DNA of 64,000 bases. Origin: an uncultured Allobosea sp. (GTDB lineage: Bacteria; Pseudomonadota; Alphaproteobacteria; Rhizobiales; Beijerinckiaceae). The position numbers were made by a program, and so were the translations under genes. Under the pieces are notes generated by a model, which saw only the letters and a list, made by a program, of their open reading frames with translations, did not search any database and had not been told where the DNA came from. This document shows positions 41,995 through 51,081 of this stretch, piece after piece. Position 1 is the stretch's first letter. Every line of letters begins with the position of its first letter. Location of the stretch: positions 86,919 to 150,918 of the forward strand of contig NZ_CAMFKW010000007.1 of the NCBI RefSeq assembly GCF_945957345.1, written 5' to 3'.

Positions 41995-43935
41995 TCAGGC
42001 AACCTGGCTGTAGCGTCCCGGCTTGCGCGAGCCGGAACGCGAGCGCGCCGACCCCATCCGCCCCGTCGCCACACGATTGCCGATCATGGGCAGTAAATCG
42101 TCCGCTGTCATCGGCCGGGCGAAGATATAGCCCTGAATGCCGTGGACGGCGTGCTTCTCGATGACGGTGAGCTGTTCCTGCGTCTCGACGCCCTCGATGA
42201 TCAGGCGCAGCTTCAGGTCGTGGGCGAGCTGGGCGATCGCGTTCATCAGCGAATCCGCCTTGCGCGAAGTGCCGATCTCCTGAGTGAAGGCCTGGTCGAT
42301 CTTGATCGTGTCGATCGGCAGATGCGCGAGATAGCTCAGCGACGAATAGCCAGTGCCGAAATCGTCGAGCGCGATCCGCACGCCGAGCTCGCGCAGCGCC
42401 ACGAGGCGGGAGACGACATGGTCGGGATCGTCGATCAGCGAGCTCTCGGTGATCTCGATCGTCAGCCGCTGCGGCTCGATGCCGCTCATCCGCAGCAGCG
42501 CCTCGACGACGCCGACGATGTCGTGGCCGTGGTCGAACTGGCGGGCCGAGACGTTGACGCTGACGCCGACGCTGCGCGGCCAGGACAAGGCGGTGCGGAT
42601 CGCCTCGCCGAGCACCCAGGAGCCGAGCACGGTGATGAGCCCGGTGCGCTCGGCCAGCGGGATGAAGATGTCGGGGCTGACCATGCCGCGCCGGGGATGG
42701 CGCCAGCGCAGCAGCGCTTCGGCCATGGTCGCGGTGCCGGAACGGGGATTGTAGATCGGCTGGAAATGCAGCTCGAACTCGCCGCGGCGGATGGCGTCGC
42801 GCAGCTCCGTCTCGAGGGCCACGCCGTCTTCATGCTCGTCGCGGATGGCATCGGTGTACATGACGAAGCGGTTCCTCCCGTCGAGCTTGGCCCGGTACAG
42901 GGCGATGTCGACGCATTTCAGGGCCTCGTCGATCGAGGCGGCGCAGCCAGCGGGTGCGATGCCCATGCTGGCCGTGGCGGTGATGTGGCGCCCGCCGATG
43001 ACGCGCTGGCTGGCGAGCATCATGACGAGGCGGGCGGCGAGCGCACTCGCCCCCTCTGCATCGCGCGGGGTCGCGACCATGAACTCGTCCCCGCCGGTGC
43101 GGGCGGCGATGTCGCCGACGCCGAGTTCGGCGATCAGCGTCTCGCTGAAGCCCTGCAGCAGCGCATCGCCGATATCATGGCCCAGGCTGTCGTTGATGCT
43201 CTTGAAGCGGTCGATATCGATGGAGATCAGCGTGACCGGGAGCCCGGAGGCGGCCATATGCCGGATTTCGCGCATGAAGCCGCGGCGGTTGTACAGGCTC
43301 GTGATCGTGTCGTTGACCGCCAGATGCTCCAGCTCGCGCATCGTGCGCAGGCGGGCGAGGAAAATCTCATGGATCACCTGGGCGCTGGAGAAGGTCAGGA
43401 CCGTGGTGAGCAGGACCGAAAGCCCGATGACCAGGTAGGCCGGGTCCCGCGTCCAGAGCAGAGCGAGCGTGAAGGGCGTTGCTGCTGCCAACACCTGCAC
43501 GCGGGTGATCACGGGCCGCGAGCTGTTGCGCCCGGAAATGCCGGCGAGATAGCCGATCGTCTGAGCGATCGCCAAAGCTGCGACGGGCTCATAGGGGTAG
43601 CGCAGGATGGCGTAGCAGCCGAAACCCGAGATCAGGGCGGCGGTGGACCAGGCGCCGGCCATGGCGAGGTTTTCCAGCGTGCCGATCTGGCTTTCGCTGG
43701 CGGAGCCGAGATGGATGCCCTTGTAGTGCCGGTGCGACAGGTAACGGAACAGGCCGATCGCGACCATGGCCCCAGCCATGACGTGGAACGTCAGGTCGCC
43801 TGTCAGCAGGGCGCTTGCCGCCATCACGGCCGCGACCGTGACGGTGCCGATGAAGATCGTTCCGGGCGTGGCATAAAGCGCCGCCACAAGCTCCGATTTC
43901 ATCGCGCTGTCGTTCTCATGAACGTCGACGATCAT
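41995..43935 (-). CDS. Membrane-bound GGDEF-EAL protein (c-di-GMP turnover)
   Basis: A 646-residue protein with about six N-terminal helices (residues 15-190), a GGDEF domain (about 205-365) and an EAL domain (about 380-625). The active loop is ARTGGDEF, intact, but the inhibition site upstream reads GVGD instead of RxxD. The EAL part has AEALLRW, DDFGTGYSSLSYL, IKID and EGVETQEQL, all needed for phosphodiesterase activity. So it may both make and degrade cyclic di-GMP. It is not in an operon; the C-terminus ends in a basic tail rich in R and S. Confidence 0.93.
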   Translation of the reverse strand: MIVDVHENDSAMKSELVAALYATPGTIFIGTVTVAAVMAASALLTGDLTFHVMAGAMVAIGLFRYLSHRHYKGIHLGSASESQIGTLENLAMAGAWSTAALISGFGCYAILRYPYEPVAALAIAQTIGYLAGISGRNSSRPVITRVQVLAAATPFTLALLWTRDPAYLVIGLSVLLTTVLTFSSAQVIHEIFLARLRTMRELEHLAVNDTITSLYNRRGFMREIRHMAASGLPVTLISIDIDRFKSINDSLGHDIGDALLQGFSETLIAELGVGDIAARTGGDEFMVATPRDAEGASALAARLVMMLASQRVIGGRHITATASMGIAPAGCAASIDEALKCVDIALYRAKLDGRNRFVMYTDAIRDEHEDGVALETELRDAIRRGEFELHFQPIYNPRSGTATMAEALLRWRHPRRGMVSPDIFIPLAERTGLITVLGSWVLGEAIRTALSWPRSVGVSVNVSARQFDHGHDIVGVVEALLRMSGIEPQRLTIEITESSLIDDPDHVVSRLVALRELGVRIALDDFGTGYSSLSYLAHLPIDTIKIDQAFTQEIGTSRKADSLMNAIAQLAHDLKLRLIIEGVETQEQLTVIEKHAVHGIQGYIFARPMTADDLLPMIGNRVATGRMGSARSRSGSRKPGRYSQVA

Positions 43936-44074
43936 CAGCGTCCCGTTAGTATCTATGTCGATGTCTGTTTGTCGCCCGGCGTAGCAGCTATCCTCGCTAA
44001 AAATCTATTAAAGAACTGTGTGTCGCTTCGGAGGTTTCGCCGACAAATTATGACTAGCCGCGGCTGCAGTGCAG

Positions 44075-46030
44075 TCAGCTCCGCAGCCGGTACTTGGCGA
44101 AACCTTCAGGGCCGTCTCCGGCCGGCTCCGCCTTAAGGTCGGCGGGGAGTTTCCCGGCTGCCGCGGGCGAGGTCAGGAAGGTCGCGTTGACACCGGCGGG
44201 CAACGGCATGAGCGACCAGTTGCCGTCGGCTTTGGGGTCGATCGTCTTCTTGCCGAGGATATGGCGCACGATGACGTCGCGGTTGAGATCGGGCGCTTCG
44301 AGGACCACCGTGGTCTTCGTGCCCGGGAAATTGCCGCCACCTCCGGCACGGTAATTATTTGTAACGACGAGGAATTCCGCCTTTTCGTCGATGGGCTCGC
44401 CGGCGAAGGCGAGGTCGCGGATGCGGTGCGCGTCCGGTGCGACGACCTTGCCGTCAGCATCGTAGCGCGAGGCTTGCGTGACATCGATCCGGTAGGTGAC
44501 GCCGTCGATCACGTCGAAATTGAAGGCGGGGAAGGCGGGGTTGATCAGCGGCTGCTCGTCGCTCTTCGCCGGGTCGATGCGGTTGAAGATGCCGGCGGAG
44601 CGCTCCAGCCATTCCCTTACGTCCGCGCCGCTGATTTTTACGATCTGCACCGTATTCGGATAGAGATAGATATCGGCGATGTTCTTCAGCGCCAGCGGGC
44701 CGGCCGGAATGTCGGTGTAGAAGGAGGGGCCGGCGCGCCCGCCCGACTTGAACGGCGCCGCCGCCGAGAGGATCGGCAGGTTCTTCCAGCGCGTCTGCGC
44801 CATCAAGGGCTTGGCATAGGCGATCTGCGCCTCCGCGACGATCTGGATCGAGGGATCGTCGGCCACCAGCGCGAAATAGGAGTTGATCGGCGCGGCCGTG
44901 CTGCCGACCGGCTCGCGCATATAAGCGAGCGTCGCTTCGTGATCGGTCTTGACCGCGGCCAGGATCGCCGGCTCGGCTGCAACCTTGGACACGATCTTGC
45001 GATCGGTTGTGCGCTCGTAGATCGGCTTCGCCTCGACCTTGAAATCGACGATCGTCCAGCGCTCGCCGCGCTTCTCCAGCTCCAGGTCGACGATGCCGAG
45101 ATGCGACCCCCAGAAGCCGGGCTGGCAGGCTGGCTTGCCGTTGAGCGAGCCTTTGACGTTGTCGACGCCATCGATGCCTTCGAAGGACTTGCCCCCGGGA
45201 AACACCAGATGCTGGTGGCCGGTCAGGATGACGTCGATGCCCTCGATCTTGGAGAGATGCAGCGCCGCGTTCTCCTCCATGCCGCGCCGCGTCCCCCCGG
45301 CGATGCCGGAATGGCAGAGTGCGATGACGAGATCGGGCTGGGCGTCGATGAGGTCCGGCATATGCTTCTCGGCCGCGTCGACGATGTCGTTCGCGACGAT
45401 CTTGCCGTCGAGATTGCCCTTGTCCCATTGCATGATCTGCGGCGGGACGAAGCCGATCACGCCGATCTGCAGCACATGCCGGTCGCCGGTCTCGTCCTCG
45501 AAGCTCTGCTCGAACAGCCGCCAGGCATCGACCAGCGGCCCGCCGCCTACGCGCTCGACATTGGCGCAGACCATGGGGAATTCCGCCTTGGCGAGGCCGT
45601 GGTCGAGGAACTCCAGCCCGTAATTGAACTCGTGGTTGCCGAGCGTGCCGCAGAGATAGGGCAGGGCGTTCATCGCCGCGAGCATCGGATGGGTTTCGCC
45701 GGCCTTCAGGCCTTTCTTGTAGGCGATGTAGTCACCGAGCGAGGAACCTTGCAGGAAGTCGCCATTGTCGAAGAGCAGGCTGTTCTTCACGTCGCCCTGG
45801 GCGGCCTTGATCAGGCTCGCGGTCTTGGCGAGTCCGACCGTGTCGTCGGGCCCGTCGCGGAAATAGTCGTAGGGCACGACATTGACGTGGAGATCGGTGG
45901 TCTCCAGCACGCGCAGCTTCAGCTTTGCAGAGGCTTGTGCGGCGGCCGCTCCGGGCAAGGCGGCGCAGGCGGCGATGGCGGCTCCGGCCTTGAGCGTCTC
46001 GCGACGATTGAGACGATGATCCCTTGCCAT
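44075..46030 (-). CDS. cpdB: Bifunctional 2',3'-cyclic-nucleotide 2'-phosphodiesterase/3'-nucleotidase
   Basis: A 651-residue periplasmic enzyme. NRRETLKAGAAIAACAALPG is a twin-arginine-type signal, cut after AAA-AQA. The metallophosphatase domain has ETTDLHVNVVPYD, DNGDFLQGSSLGDY, GNHEFNYG, CHSGIAGG and GHQHLVFPG for the two metals. The 5'-nucleotidase C-terminal domain includes NNYRAGGGGNFPG. It releases phosphate and nucleosides from RNA breakdown products outside the cytoplasm. Length and domain order fit CpdB. It stands alone, 139 bases from the GGDEF-EAL gene start. Confidence 0.92.
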   Translation of the reverse strand: MARDHRLNRRETLKAGAAIAACAALPGAAAAQASAKLKLRVLETTDLHVNVVPYDYFRDGPDDTVGLAKTASLIKAAQGDVKNSLLFDNGDFLQGSSLGDYIAYKKGLKAGETHPMLAAMNALPYLCGTLGNHEFNYGLEFLDHGLAKAEFPMVCANVERVGGGPLVDAWRLFEQSFEDETGDRHVLQIGVIGFVPPQIMQWDKGNLDGKIVANDIVDAAEKHMPDLIDAQPDLVIALCHSGIAGGTRRGMEENAALHLSKIEGIDVILTGHQHLVFPGGKSFEGIDGVDNVKGSLNGKPACQPGFWGSHLGIVDLELEKRGERWTIVDFKVEAKPIYERTTDRKIVSKVAAEPAILAAVKTDHEATLAYMREPVGSTAAPINSYFALVADDPSIQIVAEAQIAYAKPLMAQTRWKNLPILSAAAPFKSGGRAGPSFYTDIPAGPLALKNIADIYLYPNTVQIVKISGADVREWLERSAGIFNRIDPAKSDEQPLINPAFPAFNFDVIDGVTYRIDVTQASRYDADGKVVAPDAHRIRDLAFAGEPIDEKAEFLVVTNNYRAGGGGNFPGTKTTVVLEAPDLNRDVIVRHILGKKTIDPKADGNWSLMPLPAGVNATFLTSPAAAGKLPADLKAEPAGDGPEGFAKYRLRS

Positions 46031-46180
46031 GGCCGGTTCCCGCTATGCGCTGCGGGACAGGACGTTAGCATTGCGGCGCGGCCGTGGCACAGGGAAGATG
46101 CCGGGCCCGCCGGGCATTCGAAAGATGGTGAACGGAAACCCCACGACTCTGATCGGCCAGATCCCGTCGGCGCTCGCGGC

Positions 46181-47038
46181 TCATTCGGCCGGCCGGTGGA
46201 CACCTTCCATGCGAATCCGTCCGTCCACACCCTCCGTCCAGGCGCGAACGCTGCCATCGGCCTGCCGCTTCGCCTTCACCCGGAAGGTGTCGCCGGCGAT
46301 CAATGGATTGAGGCCACGATAGTCGAGCCGGATCGGCTCACCCTCCGTCAGCGTCGCGATGATATTGGCAATCAGAGTCGCCTGGATCGGTCCATGCACG
46401 ACGAGTCCGGCATAGCCTTCCGTCCCCATCGCATAGGGGAGGTCGTAGTGGATGCGATGGCCGTTGAAGGTTAGCGCCGAGTAGCGGAACAACAGCAGCG
46501 GACTGGCCTCGATCTCCCAGATGAGATCGGCCGGCTCGCCTTCGCCTGCTGGGCCAGGTGCCCCGGCTCCGGAAGCGTCTGGTTGCGCCGCCTCGCGATA
46601 GACGATGTCGTGCCGCTCGCGTAGCGCGAGGCCTCGCTCGGTCGTGTAGTCATGATGGACGGCGACGAAGCAGAGCGGGCCGCTGCGCCCTTCCTTGTAG
46701 GCGATATCGCCAATGCGAGAGCGCCTGACGACGTGATCTCCCTCGCGCAGGGGTGCCTGTGTCTCGATCCGGCCGCCCGCCCACATCCGCCGTGGCAGCG
46801 GCACCGGCGGCAGGAAGCCGCCTTTGGCGGCATGGCCGTCGAGGCCGCAGGCCCCGATATCCGAGATCGGTGGCGCTAGGCACCAGTGCAGCGCCAGCGG
46901 CACCTCGCCCGGTGAGTGAGGGGCGAGATGGCGGCCGAACGTGGCCGTGAAGCTCTGCACGAGGCGCGGCGTGACGATGTCCTGCGCATCCTCGGTCTTG
47001 CCCGTCCAGGAGGCGAGCCGGGCGGTGTCGATGCTCAT
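46181..47038 (-). CDS. FAS1-like/MaoC-type dehydratase (Meh or Ich-like)
   Basis: A 285-residue hot-dog protein. The N-terminal half reads TGKTEDAQDIVTPRLVQSF and PLALHWCLAPPISDIGACGL, and the second half has FRYSALTFNGHRIHYDLPYA with the catalytic histidine and GLVVHGPIQATLIANIIATL. This fits the group that contains mesaconyl-C4-CoA hydratase and itaconyl-CoA hydratase. The gene follows a type III CoA-transferase gene by 11 bases. The pair probably activates and hydrates a C5 dicarboxylic acid; which one is not determinable here. Confidence 0.75.
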   Translation of the reverse strand: MSIDTARLASWTGKTEDAQDIVTPRLVQSFTATFGRHLAPHSPGEVPLALHWCLAPPISDIGACGLDGHAAKGGFLPPVPLPRRMWAGGRIETQAPLREGDHVVRRSRIGDIAYKEGRSGPLCFVAVHHDYTTERGLALRERHDIVYREAAQPDASGAGAPGPAGEGEPADLIWEIEASPLLLFRYSALTFNGHRIHYDLPYAMGTEGYAGLVVHGPIQATLIANIIATLTEGEPIRLDYRGLNPLIAGDTFRVKAKRQADGSVRAWTEGVDGRIRMEGVHRPAE

Positions 47039-47049
47039 GGGAGGCTTTC

Positions 47050-48180
47050 CTAGGTCTGACGTGCGAACTCGGCACGCAGCGCGGCGTCGTGCTGGCCAAG
47101 TGCCGGTACCGGCCGCATGACGACGCGTTTTCCGTCGACGACGGCCGATGGCGCCAGCACTTCGAGCGGGCCGTTCGGCGTTGGAACGGGCAGCGCGGTC
47201 GCAGCCGGATGGTCGATCAGGCCGCCGACGCTGGAGACCATTCCATACGCGATCGCATGCCGGTCGAGCGCGGCGGCGACATCGGCAAAGCGCCGTCGCC
47301 CGAGTCGCTTCTGCACCTCGCCATCGAGCAGGGCGCGCTCCTGCACCCGCAGCACATTGGAGGCGAAGCGCGGATCGCCGGCCAGCTCGGGACTCTCCAG
47401 CACGTCGCGGGCGAAGACCTGCCATTCCCGCTCGCTCTGGATTGAGACCAAGACCTCGCCGTCGAGGAGCGAGAACACGCCATAGGGCGCGATCGAGGGA
47501 TGAGCGAGCCCGACACGCGCAGGCTCGATGCCGCCATAGCGGCGCGTCAGATAGGGCACGTTCATCAGCTCGGCCAGAGTGTCGAACAGCGAGAGCGCGA
47601 TCGCCGAGCCTTCACCGGTGCGCCCACGCTTCAGCAGCGCTTCGAGGATGGCGGCATAGGCCGCCTGTCCGGTCGCGATATCGGCGATCGAGACGCCGAT
47701 GCGCGAGGGGCCGGATTCGGCCGTGCCGGTGATGGCCGAGAGACCCGATTCCGCCTGGATCAGCAGGTCATAGGCCTTGCGCCGCTCGTGCGGCGTGCCC
47801 GGCGCATAGCCGGAAATGTCGCAAGTGATGAGGCGGGGATGGCGCTGCCGGAGCGTTGCGCTGCCCAGCCCGAGCCGGTCGGCGGCGCCCGGCGCAAGAT
47901 TCTGGATGAAGATATCGGCCGACGCGATCATCGCCTCGACCAGCGCGAGGTCCTCAGGCTGCTTGAGGTCGACCCGGCAGGATTCCTTGCCCCGGTTGAT
48001 CCAGACGAAATAGGACGACTGGCCCTTGGCGAAGCCGTCATAGCCGCGTGCGAAATCGCCTTCCGGCCGCTCCAGCTTGATGACGCGCGCTCCCGCGTCG
48101 GCGAGCTTGCAGCTCGCGACGGGCGCGGCCACCGCCTGCTCCAGCGCGATCACGACGATACCTTCCAGCGCATTCGACAT
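47050..48180 (-). CDS. CaiB/BaiF family (class III) CoA-transferase
   Basis: A 376-residue enzyme. LEGIVVIALEQAVAAPVASC, LADAGARVIKLERPEGDFAR and SSYFVWINRGKESCRVDLK are standard for the N-terminal domain, and NLAPGAADRLGLG carries the catalytic-loop region, where the aspartate nucleophile of the family lies further on. It moves CoA between two carboxylic acids. Coupled with the dehydratase downstream it resembles the Mct-Meh or Ict-Ich pairs. ATG at 48180 fits the family start; a longer frame upstream lacks support. Confidence 0.85.
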   Translation of the reverse strand: MSNALEGIVVIALEQAVAAPVASCKLADAGARVIKLERPEGDFARGYDGFAKGQSSYFVWINRGKESCRVDLKQPEDLALVEAMIASADIFIQNLAPGAADRLGLGSATLRQRHPRLITCDISGYAPGTPHERRKAYDLLIQAESGLSAITGTAESGPSRIGVSIADIATGQAAYAAILEALLKRGRTGEGSAIALSLFDTLAELMNVPYLTRRYGGIEPARVGLAHPSIAPYGVFSLLDGEVLVSIQSEREWQVFARDVLESPELAGDPRFASNVLRVQERALLDGEVQKRLGRRRFADVAAALDRHAIAYGMVSSVGGLIDHPAATALPVPTPNGPLEVLAPSAVVDGKRVVMRPVPALGQHDAALRAEFARQT

Positions 48181-48356
48181 CGGATTCCCCAGGCAATCGG
48201 GAGAGGAAGAGCGCCCCGCAGCGGCCAAGTCAAACGCCGGTGGCTGGTTCGTATGCGATGGGATTTCTCTACACGTTGAAGCGCGCCACTCACGAACCGG
48301 CGTCGCTTGAATCAATTTGTCACGAACGCGCGCTATATCGTTGATACGGCGATGAA

Positions 48357-48375
48357 AGGGTTGCTTCCCAACCCT
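48357..48375 (-). terminator. Hairpin after the alcohol dehydrogenase gene
   Basis: Seven-base arms AGGGTTG and CAACCCT around a five-base loop, 14 bases downstream of the alcohol dehydrogenase stop and read on the minus strand into TTTCAT. A weak T-run follows, so it is a possible Rho-independent terminator. The rest of the 208-base gap has no gene. Confidence 0.5.
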
Positions 48376-48388
48376 CGCTCCGCCCGCA

Positions 48389-49513
48389 TCACATCCTGAC
48401 GATATGTCGGATGGTGCGGCCTTCGTTCAGCGCGTCGAAGCCTTCGTTGATCTCGTCGAGGCTGCCTGAGCTGGTCCAGAGCTTGTCCACGGCCAGCCGC
48501 CCGCGCTGGTAGAGCTCGATGAAGCGCGGGATGTCGCGCGAGGGCACGCAGGAGCCGACATAGGACCCCTTCAGCGTCCGCTCCTCCGCGACAAGCCTCA
48601 CCGGCGAGAGCGAGAGCGTATGGGCGGGATTGGCGAGGCCAGCCGTCGTCGTCGTGCCGCCACGCCGCGTGATCTGGTAGGCGAGGTCGAGCGCCTTGAC
48701 CGAGCCCGCCATCTCCAGCCCGTGATCGACGCCGCCCTTGGTCGCCTGCCTGATCGCCTCGACGACATCAGGCATATCGGCCTTGAAGGCGTCGGTCGCG
48801 CCGAGCGCCAGCGCGAGATCGAGCTTGTCCTGCGCCAGATCGACGGCGACGACGCGCGAGGCGCCGCAGGCAATGGCCCCGAGCAGGGCCGAAAGCCCGA
48901 CGCCCCCGAGCCCGACCACCGCAACCGTCTCGCCGGCCTTGATCCGCGCCGTGTTCACGACCGCCCCGACGCCGGTCAGCACCGCGCAGCCGAACAGGGC
49001 CGCGATCTCATGCGGGATATCGGCCTCGATCTTGACCAGCGAACGGCGCGAGATCACCGCATGCTCGGCGAAGGCGGAGACGCCGATATGGTGATGCACC
49101 GGCTGGCCGGCGACCGAGAGCCTCCGTCCGCCGCCGAGCATCTCGCCGCGCCCATTGGCGGCATTGCCGGGCTCGCAGAGGGCAGGGCGGCCCTCGGCAC
49201 AGGGCGCGCAATGTCCGCAGGACGGCACGAACACCATCACCACGCGATCGTCGGGCTTGAGATCATTGACGCCTTCGCCGGTATCGACGACCTCGCCGGC
49301 AGCCTCATGGCCGAGCACCATCGGCACCGGGCGCAGGCGGTTGCCATCGATCACCGAGAGATCGGAATGGCACAGGCCGGCGGCACGGACTCGGACCAGA
49401 ACCTCGTCGCGGCCGGGCGGAGCGAGGTCGAGCTCCTCGATCCGCAGCGGCCGGCTCTGCGCGTAGGGTGCCGCAACCGGGCTCGCGTTCAGGACGGCGG
49501 CGCGAATCTTCAT
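48389..49513 (-). CDS. Zinc-dependent alcohol dehydrogenase
   Basis: A 374-residue medium-chain dehydrogenase. Catalytic zinc binds C47 in AGLCHSDLSV and H69-E70 in GHEAAGEV, and the structural zinc site is C-x2-C-x2-C-x7-C in PSCGHCAPCAEGRPALCEPG. NAD binds at VAVVGLGGVGLSALLGA, with an aspartate at VAVDLAQDK that prefers NAD. The protein belongs to the class III-like group that includes alcohol and formaldehyde-type dehydrogenases. Its partner in metabolism is unclear; it may serve the acyl-CoA genes downstream or stand alone. Confidence 0.92.
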   Translation of the reverse strand: MKIRAAVLNASPVAAPYAQSRPLRIEELDLAPPGRDEVLVRVRAAGLCHSDLSVIDGNRLRPVPMVLGHEAAGEVVDTGEGVNDLKPDDRVVMVFVPSCGHCAPCAEGRPALCEPGNAANGRGEMLGGGRRLSVAGQPVHHHIGVSAFAEHAVISRRSLVKIEADIPHEIAALFGCAVLTGVGAVVNTARIKAGETVAVVGLGGVGLSALLGAIACGASRVVAVDLAQDKLDLALALGATDAFKADMPDVVEAIRQATKGGVDHGLEMAGSVKALDLAYQITRRGGTTTTAGLANPAHTLSLSPVRLVAEERTLKGSYVGSCVPSRDIPRFIELYQRGRLAVDKLWTSSGSLDEINEGFDALNEGRTIRHIVRM

Positions 49514-49589
49514 GGGTGGGCTCCGTCTCGGTATCCGCCGCCATCCCGACAGGAGAGGGCGGCGCTGTCAAAGGCCTGAGAGCGAGCGC

Positions 49590-50327
49590 TCAGGCTACCT
49601 CGTTCAGTGTGCCGCCGAGGAAGAGCTGCCCGATGCGCGGATCGGCGAGGATGTCCGTCGCCGGTCCCTGCATGCGGGTGCGGCCGAGTTCGAGCACCAG
49701 CCCTTCGTCGGAAATCTCCAGCGCCGAGCGAGCGTTCTGCTCGACCATCAGGATCGAGACACCCTTGGCGCGCAGGTCTTTCAGGATGCCGAATGTCTCC
49801 TGCACCATCAGCGGAGAAAGGCCGATCGAGGGTTCGTCGATCAACACCAACTTAGGGTCGAGCAGCAGCCCACGCACGATTTCGAGCTGCTTCTGCTCGC
49901 CGCCCGAAAGCGTCGAGGCCTGCTGATCGGCCTTGGCGCGAAGCGCCGGGAAGCGATCGAGCGCCGCTTCGAGCCGCTGCGGCATGTCGGTGATCCCCGA
50001 GCCGGCGGCAACGGTGCCTAGCTCGATATTGTGGCGCACCGACAGCTCCGGGAAGATGTTGCGCCCCTGCGGCACGTAGCAGATGCCGGCTTCGAGCAGC
50101 TTGCGCTGGGTCCAGCCGGTGATGTCGCGCCCGTCGAAGCGGATGCGGCCCTCGCGCAGCTTGAGCAGGCCGAAGATCGCCTTGAACACGGTCGATTTGC
50201 CGGCGCCGTTCGGCCCGATCACGGTGGTGATCGCGCCGCGCTTCACCGCGAAGGAGGTGCCGTTCAGGATGGTCATGGCGCCATAGCCGCCGACCACGCC
50301 GTCGAGTTCGAGGATAGGGTTGGTCAT
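49590..50327 (-). CDS. livF: Branched-chain amino-acid-type ABC ATPase LivF
   Basis: A 245-residue ATPase. Walker A GPNGAGKST, signature LSGGEQKQLEIVRGLL, Walker B LVLIDEPSIGLSPLM and the switch QNARSALEISDEGLVLELG are present. FVPQGRN-type segment ICYVPQGRNIFPELSVR is specific for LivF. It drives the HAAT-family importer with LivG. ATG at 50327 has GAGGAG eight bases upstream, and it follows livG by 10 bases. It is the last gene of the operon. Confidence 0.95.
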   Translation of the reverse strand: MTNPILELDGVVGGYGAMTILNGTSFAVKRGAITTVIGPNGAGKSTVFKAIFGLLKLREGRIRFDGRDITGWTQRKLLEAGICYVPQGRNIFPELSVRHNIELGTVAAGSGITDMPQRLEAALDRFPALRAKADQQASTLSGGEQKQLEIVRGLLLDPKLVLIDEPSIGLSPLMVQETFGILKDLRAKGVSILMVEQNARSALEISDEGLVLELGRTRMQGPATDILADPRIGQLFLGGTLNEVA

Positions 50328-50337
50328 CACCATCTCC

Positions 50338-51081
50338 TCAGTGCCCCAGATAAGCTTCGATCACGGCCGGGTTGGTGCGCACCTCGGTCGGCGTGCCTTC
50401 GGCCAGAACCTTGCCCTCGGCCAGCACGATCACGCGGGTGCAGAGCGACATCACGAAATCCATGTTGTGCTCGATCACCACGAAGGTCGCGCCCTGCTCG
50501 GCATTGATCGCGCGCAGGCGCTCCTTGAGATCGCCGAGCATGGTGAGGTTCACGCCACCGGCCGGCTCGTCGAGCAGCACGAGGCGCGGGCCGGCCATGA
50601 AGGCCATTGCCGCGTCGAGCAGCTTCTGCTGGCCATAGGACAAGCCTCCGGCTTTGGCGTCCGCGAGATGACCGAGCTTGAAGAAGCCGATCATCTGCTC
50701 GGCCTTGTCGGAGAGACCCGCATCGCGGGCGCCGAACAGGCGGCCCAGCATCGAGCCCTGATGCTCCTGGCCCGCGAGGATCAGGTTCTCGCGCACCGAG
50801 AGTTCCGGGAAGACCTGCAGCAGCTGGAAGGTGCGGCTGACGCCGAGTCGGTTGAGCGCGGACGGGCGCATGTTGGTGACATCCAGGCCGTCCAGCTTCA
50901 CCGCGCCTTGCGTCGGTTCGAGCTGCCCGAGGATGCAGTTGAACAGGGTCGACTTGCCGCAGCCATTCGGTCCGATGATGCCGAGGATTTCGCCCTCGTT
51001 CACCGAAAACGAGATGCCGTTCACGGCCTTGATGCCGCCGAAGGCCTTGTGCAGGTCGTGGACTTCGAGGACCGGGCTCAT
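50338..51081 (-). CDS. livG: Branched-chain amino-acid-type ABC ATPase LivG
   Basis: A 247-residue ATPase. Walker A GPNGCGKSTLFNCILG, the LivG-type GVSRTFQLLQVFPELSVREN, signature LSYGQQKLLDAAMAF, Walker B LVLLDEPAGGVN and the switch VVIEHNMDFVMSLC are seen. The long insertion between SVREN and the signature is usual in LivG. Start overlaps the livM stop by four bases (ATGA, 51078-51081). It acts with LivF at the cytoplasmic side of the transporter. Confidence 0.95.
   Translation of the reverse strand: MSPVLEVHDLHKAFGGIKAVNGISFSVNEGEILGIIGPNGCGKSTLFNCILGQLEPTQGAVKLDGLDVTNMRPSALNRLGVSRTFQLLQVFPELSVRENLILAGQEHQGSMLGRLFGARDAGLSDKAEQMIGFFKLGHLADAKAGGLSYGQQKLLDAAMAFMAGPRLVLLDEPAGGVNLTMLGDLKERLRAINAEQGATFVVIEHNMDFVMSLCTRVIVLAEGKVLAEGTPTEVRTNPAVIEAYLGH

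Noticed and set aside
44069..46474. An 801-codon open frame on the plus strand opposite cpdB
   Set aside because: It is antisense to a clear periplasmic nucleotidase gene, has no family motif, and is rich in D, R, G and A as expected from the complement of GC-rich codons.
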